DNA of 64,000 nt from Rhodobacter capsulatus (GCF_005144475.1 NZ_SWJZ01000016.1:1-64000); one strand, 5' to 3'. Counted from the stretch's first letter, positions 7,781 to 17,627 are shown. Notes: generated from the sequence alone by a model not told the origin. A program made the numbers and translations.

Positions 7781-9049
7781 TCATCGTTCGGTCAGCTTCA
7801 GCTCGATGCGGCGGTTCTGCGCCCGGGCCTCGGGGCTTTTGCCCGCGGCCACCGGGCGGAACTCGCCAAAGCCCGCCGCCGCCAGCCGTTTCGGCGCAAA
7901 GCCCTGCGCGTCGATCAGATATTTCACCACCGAGAGCGCCCGCGCCTGCGACAATTCCCAGTTGTCCTTGAACGCGCCCTGACCCGACAGCGGCGTGTCA
8001 TCGGTGAAGCCGTCCACCTCCAGCACCCAGTCGATTTCCGGCGGGATCTCGGATGCCAATTCGCGGAAGGTCTCGGCCACGCGCGAAATCTGCGCCTGCC
8101 CCTCGGGCAAAAGATCGGCCGAGCCGGGCTGAAACAGCACTTCGGACGAAAACACGAAGCGGTCGCCCACCACCCGCACGCCCGCGCGGCCCTCCAGCAG
8201 CTGCGACATCCGGCCAAAGAATTCGGACCGGTAGCGCGCCAGATCCTTGGCTTCGGCCTCGGCCTTCCTGCGCGCCTCTTCCTCAAGCGCGGCGCGGCGT
8301 TTCTGTTCCGCCGCCACCTGCGCCAAGGCCGAATTCAGCTGGCTGCCCAGCGCCTCGACCTGCACCTTGGCTTCGGTATCTCTCGCCTTGGCCTCGTCCA
8401 GAACCGCTTGCAGATCAGACAGTTGCCCGCGCAGCGCCGCCACCTGCTGATTGAGCAGCGCCACCTGTTCCGCCTTGCGATCGCTTTCCGCCCGCGTCTC
8501 GGTCAGGGTCTTTTCCGCCAGCGCCTGCAACGCCGCCTGCTTCTCGGTCTCGCTCAGCTGCACCTCCAGCCTGCCCTGCAGATCCTTTTGCGCCGCCTCG
8601 GCCGCGGCCAGCAGCGTCAGCGTTTCCTCGGCCTTTTTGCGCGCGTCCTCCAGCTGCAACCGCGCCGAGGCCAAGGCCGCGTCCGAGGTTTTCAGATCCC
8701 CCTGCAGGCTGGCGATCGCGGCCGATTGCGCCGCCTTCTCGGCCAGCAATCCCGCCACCTGCGCCTCGAAGGCGGTGATCCGCGCCCCCGCCGCCTCCAG
8801 CCGCCCGGTCAGCGCCTCGGTCTGCGCCTGTTCCAGCGACAGCGCCTGCGCCAGCCCCGCCACCTGCGCCGACAGTGCGTCCAGCTCATGATCCTTCGTC
8901 GTGATCGTGTCGCGCAGCATCGATTGCACCATCATGAAGATCGACAGCACGAAGATCAGCACCATCAACAGCGCGCCCATCGCATCGACGAAGCCGGGCC
9001 AGACATTGGTGGTGGTGAAACGCTGCCCGCGGCGGCCCGAGAGCGCCAT
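7781..9049 (-). CDS. OmpA/MotB-like peptidoglycan-binding protein with long coiled coil
   Basis: The 422-residue protein has one N-terminal membrane anchor (about 24-44) and a long, Ala/Glu/Gln-rich coiled coil (about 50-280). An OmpA-like peptidoglycan-binding domain follows (about 300-420), with DGFTDDTPL and the closing RAQNRRIELKL motif. The layout matches MotB/ZorB-type proteins. Its partner, a TolQ/MotA-like protein, ends 1 bp upstream on the same strand, so the two probably form an ion-driven stator-like complex that reaches the cell wall. The exact process is unknown; this pair is conserved in Rhodobacterales as far as I recall. Confidence 0.82.
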   Translation of the reverse strand: MALSGRRGQRFTTTNVWPGFVDAMGALLMVLIFVLSIFMMVQSMLRDTITTKDHELDALSAQVAGLAQALSLEQAQTEALTGRLEAAGARITAFEAQVAGLLAEKAAQSAAIASLQGDLKTSDAALASARLQLEDARKKAEETLTLLAAAEAAQKDLQGRLEVQLSETEKQAALQALAEKTLTETRAESDRKAEQVALLNQQVAALRGQLSDLQAVLDEAKARDTEAKVQVEALGSQLNSALAQVAAEQKRRAALEEEARRKAEAEAKDLARYRSEFFGRMSQLLEGRAGVRVVGDRFVFSSEVLFQPGSADLLPEGQAQISRVAETFRELASEIPPEIDWVLEVDGFTDDTPLSGQGAFKDNWELSQARALSVVKYLIDAQGFAPKRLAAAGFGEFRPVAAGKSPEARAQNRRIELKLTER

Positions 9050-9050
9050 C

Positions 9051-10256
9051 TCAGCCCTCCCCGCCGCGCGCCCGTGCCATCAGCGCCCGCGTCAGCGCCG
9101 CGAAATCATTGCGCAGATCGGCCATGCTTTCCTGCCGCCCGGCGGACATTTCCTCCAGCATCCGCGACATCTGCAGATCGATCGAGCGCAGCCGCATCCG
9201 CATTTCCGCATCGACATCGATCTCGGCATGGCGGTCGGCGGCGCTTTGTTCGGCCAGCCGGTCCAGCGCCGCGATCAGCCGGTCCTGCCCCTCGGCCATC
9301 TGCGCCAAAGCCTCGGCCTGCCTGGCGCGGCTCTCGACCTCGGCCCCCAGTTTCTGCGCCAGATCGGCAAAGCCCTGGGTCAGCTGCGCCAGCCGCGTCT
9401 CGGTCTGGCTGCGGGCCTGTTCGGCGCGGATGAACAGCGTCTGCAGCGCGTCCATCTGCTCGGCCATGTGGTCCAGCACCCCCGCCACGGCCGAGGCCTC
9501 GCCCGCGCCCTCGACCTCGGCGGTGGCGAAACTCAGCCGGGTGATCGAGGAAATCCAGTCCTCCAGCTCGCCGTAAAAGCGGTTCTGCCCATGCGTCGCG
9601 AAAAGCTCAAGCAAGCCCACGACCAGCGATCCGGCAAGCCCCAGCAGCGACGAGGAAAACGCCGTGCCCATGCCGCCAAGCTGGCCTTCAAGCCCGGTCA
9701 TCAGCCGGGCAAAGACCGCCGTTGCCGCCTCGCCCTGTTGCGGGGCCAGCGCGCGGATCGTGTCGACGACGCCCGGAACGGTGGTGGCAAGGCCGTAGAA
9801 CGTGCCCAGAAGGCCAAGGAAGATCAACAGGTTCGACAGATACCGGGTGATGTCGCGGGCCTCGTCGATCCGCGCCGCCACCGATTCAAGGATCGAGCGC
9901 GCGGCGGTTGTCGCGATGGTGCGGCTGGCGCCACCGCGGCCCAGAAGGGCTGCGAGCGGCACCAGCATCTGCGGCGGGCGATACATCGGCCGGCCGGGGC
10001 GGTCGGCGGCGAAGCTCTCGATCCAGCTGACGGCTTTCACCAGCTGCACCACCTGCCAGAAACAGCCCAGAACCCCCAGCACGAAGACCCCGCCAATGAG
10101 CCCGTTCAGCAGCGGATTGGTCTGGAAGATCGGATAGATGCGGGCATAGGCAAAGAACCCGCCCGCGCCCACCAGCGCCAGCACGACCAGCATCGAGACG
10201 ATCTGTCGGACGGGTTGCGAAAACTGCGGGGCCTGGACCCGGACCGGTGCGCGCAT
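9051..10256 (-). CDS. TolQ/ExbB/MotA-like inner-membrane protein
   Basis: The 401-residue product has predicted membrane segments at about 19-38, 51-74, 140-160 and 200-221. The last two carry the conserved LGLLGTFYGL and GTAFSSSLLGLAGSL features of the MotA/TolQ/ExbB proton-channel family. Residues 260-390 form a cytoplasmic helical, Gln/Glu-rich tail. The start at 10256 (MRAPVRV) is chosen over an upstream extension that lacks homology. It is the first gene of a two-gene unit with the OmpA-like gene 7781-9049. It would supply proton-motive-force-driven torque or movement to that cell-wall-bound partner. Confidence 0.85.
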   Translation of the reverse strand: MRAPVRVQAPQFSQPVRQIVSMLVVLALVGAGGFFAYARIYPIFQTNPLLNGLIGGVFVLGVLGCFWQVVQLVKAVSWIESFAADRPGRPMYRPPQMLVPLAALLGRGGASRTIATTAARSILESVAARIDEARDITRYLSNLLIFLGLLGTFYGLATTVPGVVDTIRALAPQQGEAATAVFARLMTGLEGQLGGMGTAFSSSLLGLAGSLVVGLLELFATHGQNRFYGELEDWISSITRLSFATAEVEGAGEASAVAGVLDHMAEQMDALQTLFIRAEQARSQTETRLAQLTQGFADLAQKLGAEVESRARQAEALAQMAEGQDRLIAALDRLAEQSAADRHAEIDVDAEMRMRLRSIDLQMSRMLEEMSAGRQESMADLRNDFAALTRALMARARGGEG

Positions 10257-10314
10257 GTTCTGCCTCTCTGCTCTTTGCGGGAAGGATAGGCTGCGTTCGC
10301 CCCCCTGCCAAGCC

Positions 10315-10848
10315 TCAAGCCAGCAGCACACGCACCCTTGCGGCCAGCGCCTCCAGATCGGGATCGGCAAGCCCCAGATCGGCCAGATGCGCGGCGGTGT
10401 TGAACAGGTAATCCCGGTTCGGGCCGCGCGCGCCGACGGCATGGGCGATGGTCTGCGCCTGCGCCTCGAAATCCAGCCTGCAATACTGCGGCCCGGCGCG
10501 GTCGATGACATAGGCGATCGCCGTGACCTGCCGCCCGTCGGAAAGCGTCACCGGAAGCGCGCGTTCCAGATAGGCGTCGGTGACCAGTTCGCGGGCGCGG
10601 ATCTCGGCCAGGATGCGGGCGGCCTCGGCCTCGGGGGCGCGCAGCGCAAGGCCCCGGCACTGGGCGCCCGCGGCGGCATCAAGGGCCAGCACCAGACCCG
10701 GCGCCGCGGGCGTGCCGCGGAAATGGATCGAATGCATGCAAAAGCTGCGATGCCAGCCGTCAAGCCGCGCCGGGCAGGCCTCGGCCGGGGTGAAACCGGG
10801 ATCCCAGATCAGCGATCCGTAGCCGAAAATCCAAAGCGCCTCGGGCAT
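10315..10848 (-). CDS. ChaC-like gamma-glutamylcyclotransferase
   Basis: ChaC-type enzymes cleave glutathione to 5-oxoproline and Cys-Gly in the cytoplasm. The 177-residue protein has the substrate-binding loop YGSLIWDPGF at 10-19. A likely catalytic Glu (E87) is in RARELVTDAYLERALPV, and CRLDFEAQAQTIAHAVGARGPN matches the family C-terminus. The start at 10848 has a strong AAGGAGGG site. It is divergent from the DUF2125 gene, with about 60 bp between the starts. Confidence 0.9.
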   Translation of the reverse strand: MPEALWIFGYGSLIWDPGFTPAEACPARLDGWHRSFCMHSIHFRGTPAAPGLVLALDAAAGAQCRGLALRAPEAEAARILAEIRARELVTDAYLERALPVTLSDGRQVTAIAYVIDRAGPQYCRLDFEAQAQTIAHAVGARGPNRDYLFNTAAHLADLGLADPDLEALAARVRVLLA

Positions 10849-10908
10849 GGCTGGCCCTCCTTCTTCACGGGGGATAAAAGGAAGGCCGGTGTTTGGAAAG
10901 AGGCTGCG

Positions 10909-11898
10909 ATGCGGGTCTGGGTTTGGGGCGCGGTTCTGGCGGGGGGGCTGGCGCTGGCCGATTGGGGCGCGGGGCAGGGGATGGCGGCCTGGCTGCGCGC
11001 GGCGCTGGCCGGGTCCGGGACCGCCGCGGCGCAGGTTTCGGCCGAGGGCTTTCCGGCCCGGGTCGGCGTGCGGCTTGACGCGCCGCGTCTGACCGAAGCG
11101 GGTCGGACGGTCCTCGCGCTTGAACGGCTGACGATCACCGCGCCGGTCTGGAACCCGCTGTCCTGGCGGCTCGATCTGCCCCTGCCGCAACGGATCACCT
11201 GGCAGGGCCTGCCCTTTGAAGCGACCGGAACGCGGGCGGCGTTGCGCGTCGATGCCGCCTCCGGCCGCGATCTGCCGCTGGCCGGGATTGCGCTGCGGAT
11301 GGAGGCCCCGGCGCTGCGGCTTGCCGCGGCCAAGGCGCCCTCGCTGGCGGCCGAAAGCCTTGCGCTGACCCTGCAGCCGACGGACGATCCACGACTCTGG
11401 CAGCTGACGGGCAAGATCGCCGCCCCGGGCCTGCCGCCCGGGCTTGCCGCCGCGCTCAGCCGTCAGGCCGGGCTGTCAACGCCCTTGCCCGACCGGCTGG
11501 ACGCGCTGACGCTGGAGGCCGGGGTGGAGGTCGCGCAGCCGCTGGCGCTGCTTTCCGATGCCCCGGCCGCGTTGACGGCGGTCGATCTGCGCCGCGCCGC
11601 GCTGATCTGGGATGGTCATCGGATCGCTGTGTCCGGCCGTCTGACCGTCACCTCCGACGGCCTGCCCGAGGGCACGCTGACGATTGCGCTGTCCGATTTT
11701 CCGGTCTGGCTTGATCTCGGCCTTGCCGCGGGGGTGGTGCCGCCCGAGCGCAAGGCGATGCTGGCGGCGATGGGCGAATATCTGGGCCGGCAAAGCCCGG
11801 ACGGGGCGGTGCGGCTGCCGCTTTCCTTTGCCAAGGGCCGGATGAGCCTTGCGGCGATCCCGCTTGGGCCTGCGCCGCGGCTGCCTCAGCGGCAATAG
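10909..11898 (+). CDS. DUF2125 family protein
   Basis: The 329-residue protein has an N-terminal hydrophobic segment (about 5-25) that could be a signal peptide or membrane anchor. A beta-rich body contains WNPLSWRLDLPLPQRI and a repeated 'LTLQ/LTIALSDFPVW' character typical of DUF2125. Function is unknown; the domain is mostly found in Alphaproteobacteria and is presumed to act in the periplasm. The start at 10909 (MRVWVWG) follows AAAGAGG. Its last 13 bases overlap the end of the convergent extensin-family gene. Confidence 0.7.
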   Translation: MRVWVWGAVLAGGLALADWGAGQGMAAWLRAALAGSGTAAAQVSAEGFPARVGVRLDAPRLTEAGRTVLALERLTITAPVWNPLSWRLDLPLPQRITWQGLPFEATGTRAALRVDAASGRDLPLAGIALRMEAPALRLAAAKAPSLAAESLALTLQPTDDPRLWQLTGKIAAPGLPPGLAAALSRQAGLSTPLPDRLDALTLEAGVEVAQPLALLSDAPAALTAVDLRRAALIWDGHRIAVSGRLTVTSDGLPEGTLTIALSDFPVWLDLGLAAGVVPPERKAMLAAMGEYLGRQSPDGAVRLPLSFAKGRMSLAAIPLGPAPRLPQRQ

Positions 11899-13082
11899 GT
11901 GCCCGAGCGGTAATGCATCGTGTCCACATGGATGTGGTTGAGGTGGAAGCGGTCGGCCTTTGGCCCCAGCACCGTGCCAAAGACGCCGCAGGCCGAGGCG
12001 TGGATCGACTTGAAGATCCGCGGCTGGCTTTTCCAGCCCCGCTCGACATCCAGGCTCTGACCGTTCTTCAGCACCAGCCCCATCAGGTCGATCGCCTTGC
12101 CGCGGCCGTGTTCCGACAGTTTCGCGCCGCGCTGGTTGTTGCGCGGACGGCAGACATAGCCGGGTCCGACATCCAGTTTCGCGATGCCGCCGCCCTTGCC
12201 GCCCACCGCCGGAACGATGCCGCGGTCGATCCAGCGCTTGAAGGCGGTGGCGGTGGCGCAATCGACCGTCATCGGCTGCGTCAGCCGGATGCCCGAGACC
12301 GCGGTGATCTTCACCGGCGCGGCGATGCCGCAGCCCGAGCCGCGCCCGCCATTGCCGATCGGCGCCACCTCCTGCCCGATCAGGCCGGGCACGCCGCAGA
12401 CCGAGCCGCGCAGGCCGGGCGCGGGGGCCGCGGGGGCTTCGGGCGTGGGGGCGTTGCGCTTGCGCGGGGCGCCGAAGAGCCGCGACAGCACCCCGCCCGG
12501 CGGCGGTTTCTGCGCCGCGGGCGTCACCGCGGCCTGCGCTTCGGCGGATGGTGCGGCGGACGGTGCGGCGGTCTCCTCCGCCGCGGCGGGGGGCAGGACG
12601 GCCAGCGCCGCGGGGCGCGGTTTCGGCCGGTAGCCCGCAAGCCGCGGATCGGAGACCGGAGCGGGGGCGGTGTCGGGGTCCGGCGGCGCGGCGGTCACCA
12701 GCCCCTTTGGGCGCGGTTTCGGATGCGCTGTCGCCAGCCGCGGATCGGCGGGCGGGGGCAGGCTTTCGGTGCGGGCGCCTGTCCCGATCGCCTCGGGGCG
12801 CGGCAGCGGGCGGCGGCCTGCCGGGGCGGCATCGGAGCCGGGCGGGGCCTCGGCCCCGGCGGGCTGCGGCCTGTCGATCGGCGATTGCCCGGAGCTTGCG
12901 GGCAGCGCCACCCCGCCCGGCGTGGCCTTGGGGGCCGCGGGCGGGGGTGCGGGCAGGGGGGAAGCCGCGGCGGCGGGCGGACGGGGCCGCGGCAGCGGCG
13001 AGGTTGTCAGGGTTTCGGCCGCAACGGGCCCGCACGCCAGCGCCGTGATCAGCGCCAGCGCAAGGCTCCGAAGGCCGCGCAT
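11886..13082 (-). CDS. Extensin-like C-terminal domain protein
   Basis: The 398-residue protein has a signal peptide (1-21) and a long Pro/Ala-rich low-complexity region (about 25-200). The conserved extensin-like domain (about 210-398) follows, with Cys pairs in SVCGVPGL and SGCGIAAPV, the metal-binding-type SEHGRGKAIDLM, and HLNHIHVDTMHY. The domain resembles DD-carboxypeptidase/VanY-like folds and is probably a periplasmic cell-wall hydrolase. The start ATG overlaps the tyrC stop by one base (TGATG), so it is the third gene of the hisC-tyrC operon. It ends 13 bases inside the convergent DUF2125 gene. Confidence 0.85.
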   Translation of the reverse strand: MRGLRSLALALITALACGPVAAETLTTSPLPRPRPPAAAASPLPAPPPAAPKATPGGVALPASSGQSPIDRPQPAGAEAPPGSDAAPAGRRPLPRPEAIGTGARTESLPPPADPRLATAHPKPRPKGLVTAAPPDPDTAPAPVSDPRLAGYRPKPRPAALAVLPPAAAEETAAPSAAPSAEAQAAVTPAAQKPPPGGVLSRLFGAPRKRNAPTPEAPAAPAPGLRGSVCGVPGLIGQEVAPIGNGGRGSGCGIAAPVKITAVSGIRLTQPMTVDCATATAFKRWIDRGIVPAVGGKGGGIAKLDVGPGYVCRPRNNQRGAKLSEHGRGKAIDLMGLVLKNGQSLDVERGWKSQPRIFKSIHASACGVFGTVLGPKADRFHLNHIHVDTMHYRSGTYCR

Positions 13083-14011
13083 CAGCGCGTCTCCGCCTTG
13101 GGCGGCGGCACGCGGCCGAAATCGGGGGCGGCGGTGTCCTGACCGGCCTCGATGATGCCGCGGCGGATCGCGCGGGTCTCGGTGAAATAGTCGAACAGCA
13201 TCTGCCCATCCCCCATGCGGATGGCGCGTTGCAGCATGAACAGTTCCTCGGTGAAGCGGCCCAGAATGTCGAGCGTCGCTTCCTTGTTGGTCAGGAACAC
13301 GTCGCGCCACATCGTCGGGTCGGAGGCCGCGATGCGGGTGAAATCGCGAAAGCCCGAGGCGGAATATTTGATCACCTCTTCCTGCGTCACCCGGCGCAGG
13401 TGATCGGCCACGCCCACCATCGTGTAGGCGATCAGGTGCGGCGTATGCGAGACGACGGCCAGCACCAGATCATGCCGGGCCACGTCCATCTCGTCGACAT
13501 TGGCGCCGAGCGCGGTCAGGAACGCCTTCAGCCGCGCGACGGCGGCGGGGGCGTTGGTTTCCAGCGGCGTCAGCAGCCACCAGCGGTTGACGAAGAGCGT
13601 CGCAAAGCCCGAGCGCGGCCCGGAATGTTCGGTCCCGGCCAGCGGGTGACCGGGGATGAACTGCACATGCGCGGGCATGTGCGGGGCCACGGCTTCGACC
13701 ACCGCCTGCTTGACCGAGCCGACATCGGTCACGGTGGCGCCGGGCGCCAGATGCGGGGCGATTTCCGCGGCAATCGCCGCCATCGCGCCCACCGGCACGC
13801 AAAGCACCACCAGATCGGCGCCTTCGACCGCTGCGGCGGCGGTGTCGAAAACCCGGTCGCACAGGCCGATTTCCAGCGCCGTCGCCCGGGTCTCGGCCGA
13901 TTTCGCATGGCCGATGATCTCGCCCGCCAGACCCTTTTCGCGCATCGCATGCGCCATCGAGGAGGCAATCAGCCCCAGCCCGATCAGGGCGACGCGCTTG
14001 TAGTGGGTCAT
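13082..14011 (-). CDS. tyrC: Prephenate/arogenate dehydrogenase
   Basis: This NAD(P)-dependent cytoplasmic enzyme makes tyrosine precursors by oxidative decarboxylation of prephenate or arogenate. The 309-residue protein has a Rossmann GLGLIASSM near 11-19 and [15 protein letters not shown] in the substrate region. [11 protein letters not shown], characteristic of TyrA-family catalytic helices, is also present. The stop overlaps the next gene's ATG, and the start ATG overlaps the hisC stop by 4 bases (ATGA), so translation is coupled. Whether arogenate or prephenate is preferred cannot be decided here. Confidence 0.93.
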   Translation of the reverse strand: MTHYKRVALIGLGLIASSMAHAMREKGLAGEIIGHAKSAETRATALEIGLCDRVFDTAAAAVEGADLVVLCVPVGAMAAIAAEIAPHLAPGATVTDVGSVKQAVVEAVAPHMPAHVQFIPGHPLAGTEHSGPRSGFATLFVNRWWLLTPLETNAPAAVARLKAFLTALGANVDEMDVARHDLVLAVVSHTPHLIAYTMVGVADHLRRVTQEEVIKYSASGFRDFTRIAASDPTMWRDVFLTNKEATLDILGRFTEELFMLQRAIRMGDGQMLFDYFTETRAIRRGIIEAGQDTAAPDFGRVPPPKAETR

Positions 14012-15099
14012 GCCGAGGCGCCCGCCTTGAACAGGCCGATCATATGCGCCACGCGCCGGCACGAGGGCTCGTCGCCCACCGTGATGCGCAGGCAATGCGG
14101 CAGGCCGTAGCTGGCCACGCGCCGCACGATCAGCCCGTCCTTTTTCAGGAAGTCGTCGCAGGCCTCGGCCTCGGCCTCGGAGCCGAACCGCGCCAGCACG
14201 AAATTCGCCATCGAGGTGTCATTCGGCACGCCGCGCTCTGCCAAAGCCTCGGAGAGCCAGTGCCGCAGACGGGCGTTTTCCGACCGCGACTGGGCGACCC
14301 AGTCCTGATCGCGCACCGCGGCCTCGGCGGTCTCAAGCTGCGAGGTCGAGAGGTTGAACGGATCGCGGATGCGGTTGAGCACGTCGATGATGTCCTTGGG
14401 GCCGTAGCCCCAGCCGATGCGCAGCCCGCCCAGACCGTAGATCTTGGAAAAGGTGCGCGTCATCATCACGTTGGGCAGGCGCGAGGCCAGTTCGGCGCCG
14501 CCGTCATAGCCCTCGACATATTCCGCATAGGCGCTGTCGATCACCAGCATCGCCTGTTTCGGGATGCCCATGGCCAGCCGTTCGAGTTCCGCCAGACCGA
14601 CCATCGTGCCGGTCGGGTTGTTCGGGTTGGCGATGAAGACCAGCTTCGTCTTTTTCCCGCAGGCCTTCAGGATCGCGTCCACATCCAGCGTGCGTTCGCG
14701 TTCGGGCACCGAAACCGGGGTCGCCCCCGCCCCCAGCGCCGCGATGCGATACATCAGGAAGCCGTGTTCGCTGTGCACCACCTCGTCCTTCGGCCCGGCA
14801 TAGGCGTTGACGATCATGCGGATGATTTCATCCGAACCGACGCCGCAGATGATCCGCGACGGGTCCAGCCCGTGCACGTCGCCGATCGCCTGACGCAGCG
14901 CGCCATGGTCGGTGGACGGATAGCGGTGCAGCTTGTGCACCGTGCGCGAGAACGCCTCCTTGGCGCGGTCCGAGGCCCCATGCGGGTTCTCGTTCGAGCT
15001 GAGCTTGATCGCATCGCTGATACCGGCCACATGCGAAGCGCCGCCCTCGTAAAGGGCGATGTCGAGGATGCCGGGCTGGGGGCGGATCGGGTCTGTCAT
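14008..15099 (-). CDS. hisC: Histidinol-phosphate / aromatic aminotransferase
   Basis: This PLP-dependent class I/II aminotransferase of 363 residues has the Schiff-base Lys219 in [10 protein letters not shown], the phosphate-cup Arg in GGLRIGW, and NPNNPTGT at 158-165. HisC converts imidazole-acetol phosphate to histidinol phosphate. Its coupling to tyrC (4-base overlap) rather than his genes suggests it also, or mainly, transaminates aromatic keto acids in tyrosine and phenylalanine synthesis. AAGGACC lies upstream of the start. It leads the operon hisC-tyrC-extensin gene. Confidence 0.94.
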   Translation of the reverse strand: MTDPIRPQPGILDIALYEGGASHVAGISDAIKLSSNENPHGASDRAKEAFSRTVHKLHRYPSTDHGALRQAIGDVHGLDPSRIICGVGSDEIIRMIVNAYAGPKDEVVHSEHGFLMYRIAALGAGATPVSVPERERTLDVDAILKACGKKTKLVFIANPNNPTGTMVGLAELERLAMGIPKQAMLVIDSAYAEYVEGYDGGAELASRLPNVMMTRTFSKIYGLGGLRIGWGYGPKDIIDVLNRIRDPFNLSTSQLETAEAAVRDQDWVAQSRSENARLRHWLSEALAERGVPNDTSMANFVLARFGSEAEAEACDDFLKKDGLIVRRVASYGLPHCLRITVGDEPSCRRVAHMIGLFKAGASA

Positions 15100-15328
15100 G
15101 CTGAGGTCCTTGTCCTGGATGCCTCAATAGCCGGGGCAAAGCCGCATGGGAAGCGCTGTTTCAACCGGAAATACGCCTGAAAGCGGCAGTGAGGCCGCCA
15201 GACCGCAGCAGGCCGATCAAATTTTAGGAAATTTTTAGAACATCAGCCCCATATTGCCCTCTCAGCCGCCGCGCCGTGCCACATTTCTGGCGGAAACGAG
15301 GCGGGTTGGGAAAAGCTGGAAGGTCCTG
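15100..15328. promoter_or_regulatory. Divergent promoter region hisC / small exported protein
   Basis: About 230 bp separate two divergent starts. The segment 15218-15245 is strikingly AT-rich for this genome and contains two near-identical 10-base tracts (AAATTTTAGG then AAATTTTTAG) in tandem. This is the likely promoter or regulator-binding zone, but I cannot assign -35/-10 boxes with confidence. Confidence 0.4.
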
Positions 15329-15724
15329 ATGAAACACCCCTCTCTCCGTGCCCTGTTGCTCGCTGCCCTGTGCCTGCCCGGCCTGCCGTTCGGATCCGCG
15401 GCTTTTGCCGGCGATCTGGGCGCCGCCTTTCATGCCCTGCCGGTCGATACCCGCGTTGCGGTGCAGGCCGAGCTGGCCGAGGTCGATCTCTATCTGGCCG
15501 ATCCCGATGGCGACTGGAGCGCCGCGACCGAACGGGCCGTGTTGCGGTCTGTCGAGGCGATCGCGCTGAATTCCGGGGCGCGGGTGCGGCCGCAGCTGAC
15601 CAGCACCCCGGCGATGCAGAGCTATCTGGAGGCGCTGGCCGAGGGGTCCTATTCCGCCTATCTGCGCCGCGGCGATTTTTCGGGTGGCGGCGCGCTTTGG
15701 CGCCGCATCCAGCTGGGCGGCTGA
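15329..15724 (+). CDS. Small exported protein, possible peptidoglycan-binding-like fold
   Basis: The 131-residue protein has a signal peptide (about 1-25, ending GSAAFAG). The mature part contains AEVDLYLADPDGDWSAATERAVLRSV, which has the DGxWSxxTExAL spacing of peptidoglycan_binding_1 repeats, so a periplasmic wall-associated role is possible. No catalytic motif is visible. The start at 15329 (MKHPSLR) follows GGAAGG; the longer upstream frame lacks a signal sequence. A strong terminator follows. Confidence 0.65.
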   Translation: MKHPSLRALLLAALCLPGLPFGSAAFAGDLGAAFHALPVDTRVAVQAELAEVDLYLADPDGDWSAATERAVLRSVEAIALNSGARVRPQLTSTPAMQSYLEALAEGSYSAYLRRGDFSGGGALWRRIQLGG

Positions 15725-15743
15725 GCCGGACGCATGAAACGCA

Positions 15744-15769
15744 AAAGGCCGCCCAAAAGGGCGGCCTTT
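15744..15769. terminator. Bidirectional terminator before rpsD end
   Basis: A perfect 11-bp stem (AAAGGCCGCCC at 15744-15754 with GGGCGGCCTTT at 15759-15769) has an AAAA loop and serves both convergent genes. Confidence 0.9.
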
Positions 15770-15792
15770 CGTTTGGAAAGCAAAGAACCGGA

Positions 15793-16413
15793 TCAGTTCT
15801 TCGCGTAGAATTCGACGACCAGGTTCGGCTCCATGTGCACCGGATAGGGCACGTCGCTCAGGCCCGGGGTGCGCACGAAGGTGGCGGTCATCTTGCCATG
15901 GTCCACTTCGAGGTAATCCGGCACGTCGCGCTCGCCCGACTGGGCGGCTTCGAGGACGATGGCGAGTTGCTTCGAACGGTCACGGACGGCGATCACGTCG
16001 CCTTCCTTGACGCGGTAGGACGCGATGTTGACGCGGGCGCCGTTCACGGTGACGTGGCCGTGGTTCACGAACTGACGCGCGGCGAAGATCGTCGGCACGA
16101 ATTTGGCGCGGTAGACGATCGCGTCGAGACGGCGCTCGAGCAGGCCGATGAGGTTTTCACCGGTGTCGCCCTTGACCCGTTCGGCTTCGCCGTAGATCTT
16201 GCGGAATTGCTTTTCGGTCAGATCGCCGTAGTAGCCCTTCAGCTTTTGCTTGGCGCGCAGCTGGGTGCCGAAGTCCGACAGCTTGTTCTTGCGGCGCTGG
16301 CCGTGCTGGCCCGGACCGTAGTCACGCTTGTTCAGCGGCGACTTGGCGCGGCCCCAGATGTTTTCGCCCATGCGGCGGTCGATCTTGTACTTGGCAGCGG
16401 TGCGTTTGGTCAT
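15793..16413 (-). CDS. rpsD: 30S ribosomal protein S4
   Basis: S4 binds 16S rRNA and nucleates assembly of the small subunit body. The 206-residue length and sequence ([20 protein letters not shown]..., the S4 RNA-binding domain with [14 protein letters not shown] and [14 protein letters not shown]) are typical of alphaproteobacteria. The start at 16413 is preceded by AAGGAGAT. The upstream gene on the same strand ends 188 bp away, leaving room for its own promoter. Confidence 0.98.
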   Translation of the reverse strand: MTKRTAAKYKIDRRMGENIWGRAKSPLNKRDYGPGQHGQRRKNKLSDFGTQLRAKQKLKGYYGDLTEKQFRKIYGEAERVKGDTGENLIGLLERRLDAIVYRAKFVPTIFAARQFVNHGHVTVNGARVNIASYRVKEGDVIAVRDRSKQLAIVLEAAQSGERDVPDYLEVDHGKMTATFVRTPGLSDVPYPVHMEPNLVVEFYAKN

Positions 16414-16601
16414 CGCTGATCTCCTTCTTGACTGTGAAGGGCGTTGTCCTTTCCCGCGGCTTTTGGCCTTGGGCGACAGGCTTCCCCTTGCGGGGTCCAC
16501 CAACACCAATGAAAGCCCCGGCAAGCGTCGCCGCTGCCGGGATGGGGGGCTTATACAGAGGCCGCGGGCAGAGTCAACGCCCCAGGGGCGGCTTTCGTGG
16601 C

Positions 16602-17606
16602 TCAAGGCGCGGCAAGGGTCACGAAAGCTTCCTTGCGGCTGATTTCGGCGCCGTCGCGGCTTTGGGTGACCGTCGCCTCGTAGCGGCCCGGGGCGAAGCC
16701 GCCCGCGGGGGCGCGCTTGCCCGCGTAACGAAAGAACAGCGCCTGCGGTTTTTCCAGCATCTCGTCATGGGCAAAGGCAAAGCCGCCGGGGCCGGTGATC
16801 GTCAGGCGCACCACGTCGCCCTTGCGGCTGTCATAGCCGTAAGCCCAGAGCACGAGCGCGGCGGCGGTGGCGGGCAGCGCGTCTTGCGCGGAAAGCCCGG
16901 CCTTCACCGCCGCGAAGCCGGGCGGGGCATCGGTCAAGGCCGCCTGCAGCAGGCCGCCGCCGACATAGGCGGGCGGGTCTTGCCAGAGCGTGCGGCGGGG
17001 CGCGGGATCGCAGGCGGCGCCGGGATCGGGTTGGAACGGATCGACATCGACGCCGTCATGGCGCAGGGCCAGATGCAGATGCGGGAATTCGGCCTTGCCC
17101 GACATGCCGACCTGACCAAGCCTTGTGCCCGCGCCGATCTTCGTGCCCGGCCGCACCGCGACCGAGCCCTGCTTGAGGTGGCAATATTGCGTCTGCCAGC
17201 CGCCGCCATGGTCGATCACGACGCCATTGCCGCATTCCTTGGTCGCGACATCGGCCCCGGCGGCAAAGGCGCCATCGGCCTCGCCATCGCGGATCGCCCG
17301 GACCCGGCCCGGCGCGGCGGCCAGGACATCGACGCCCGCCGCCATCGCGGCCAGGGTCGGCAGGGCGAAATCGGTGCCGTCATGGCCCTGATAGCTGGCG
17401 GCTCCGCAGCCGAAATCGCGCACCTCCGGGCCGGGGTCGTGATCGACGTAGTGCTGGATGTAGCAACTCTCGCCCAGGGTGCAGGCGACCGGCTGTTTCA
17501 GCACGATGTCTTGCGCCAGGGCTGCGCCGGGCAGGGCGGCAAGGCTAAGCGAAAGCGCCAGAGCACCGGCGCGGCGGTCGGCATGCCGAAGGCGGAACAG
17601 AGGCAT
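16602..17606 (-). CDS. M23-family metallopeptidase (LytM-like), exported
   Basis: The 334-residue protein has a signal peptide (about 1-31). Its zinc site fits M23 endopeptidases: His75 and Asp79 in GHDGTDF, His143 in YCHL, and the HLHLAL pair His176/His178. The C-terminal region (about 210-334) looks like a separate beta domain. M23 enzymes cut peptide cross-links in peptidoglycan, or act as catalytically inactive activators; here all metal ligands are present, so activity is likely. It lies alone between clpA and rpsD, and its target process is unknown. Confidence 0.88.
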   Translation of the reverse strand: MPLFRLRHADRRAGALALSLSLAALPGAALAQDIVLKQPVACTLGESCYIQHYVDHDPGPEVRDFGCGAASYQGHDGTDFALPTLAAMAAGVDVLAAAPGRVRAIRDGEADGAFAAGADVATKECGNGVVIDHGGGWQTQYCHLKQGSVAVRPGTKIGAGTRLGQVGMSGKAEFPHLHLALRHDGVDVDPFQPDPGAACDPAPRRTLWQDPPAYVGGGLLQAALTDAPPGFAAVKAGLSAQDALPATAAALVLWAYGYDSRKGDVVRLTITGPGGFAFAHDEMLEKPQALFFRYAGKRAPAGGFAPGRYEATVTQSRDGAEISRKEAFVTLAAP

Positions 17607-17627
17607 CGAAACGTCCCCGCAAAAGAT

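Noticed and set aside
7781-10256. Zorya (ZorA-ZorB) anti-phage system
   Set aside because: Architecture is similar, but no ZorC, ZorD or ZorE partner lies next to it; neighbours are housekeeping genes.
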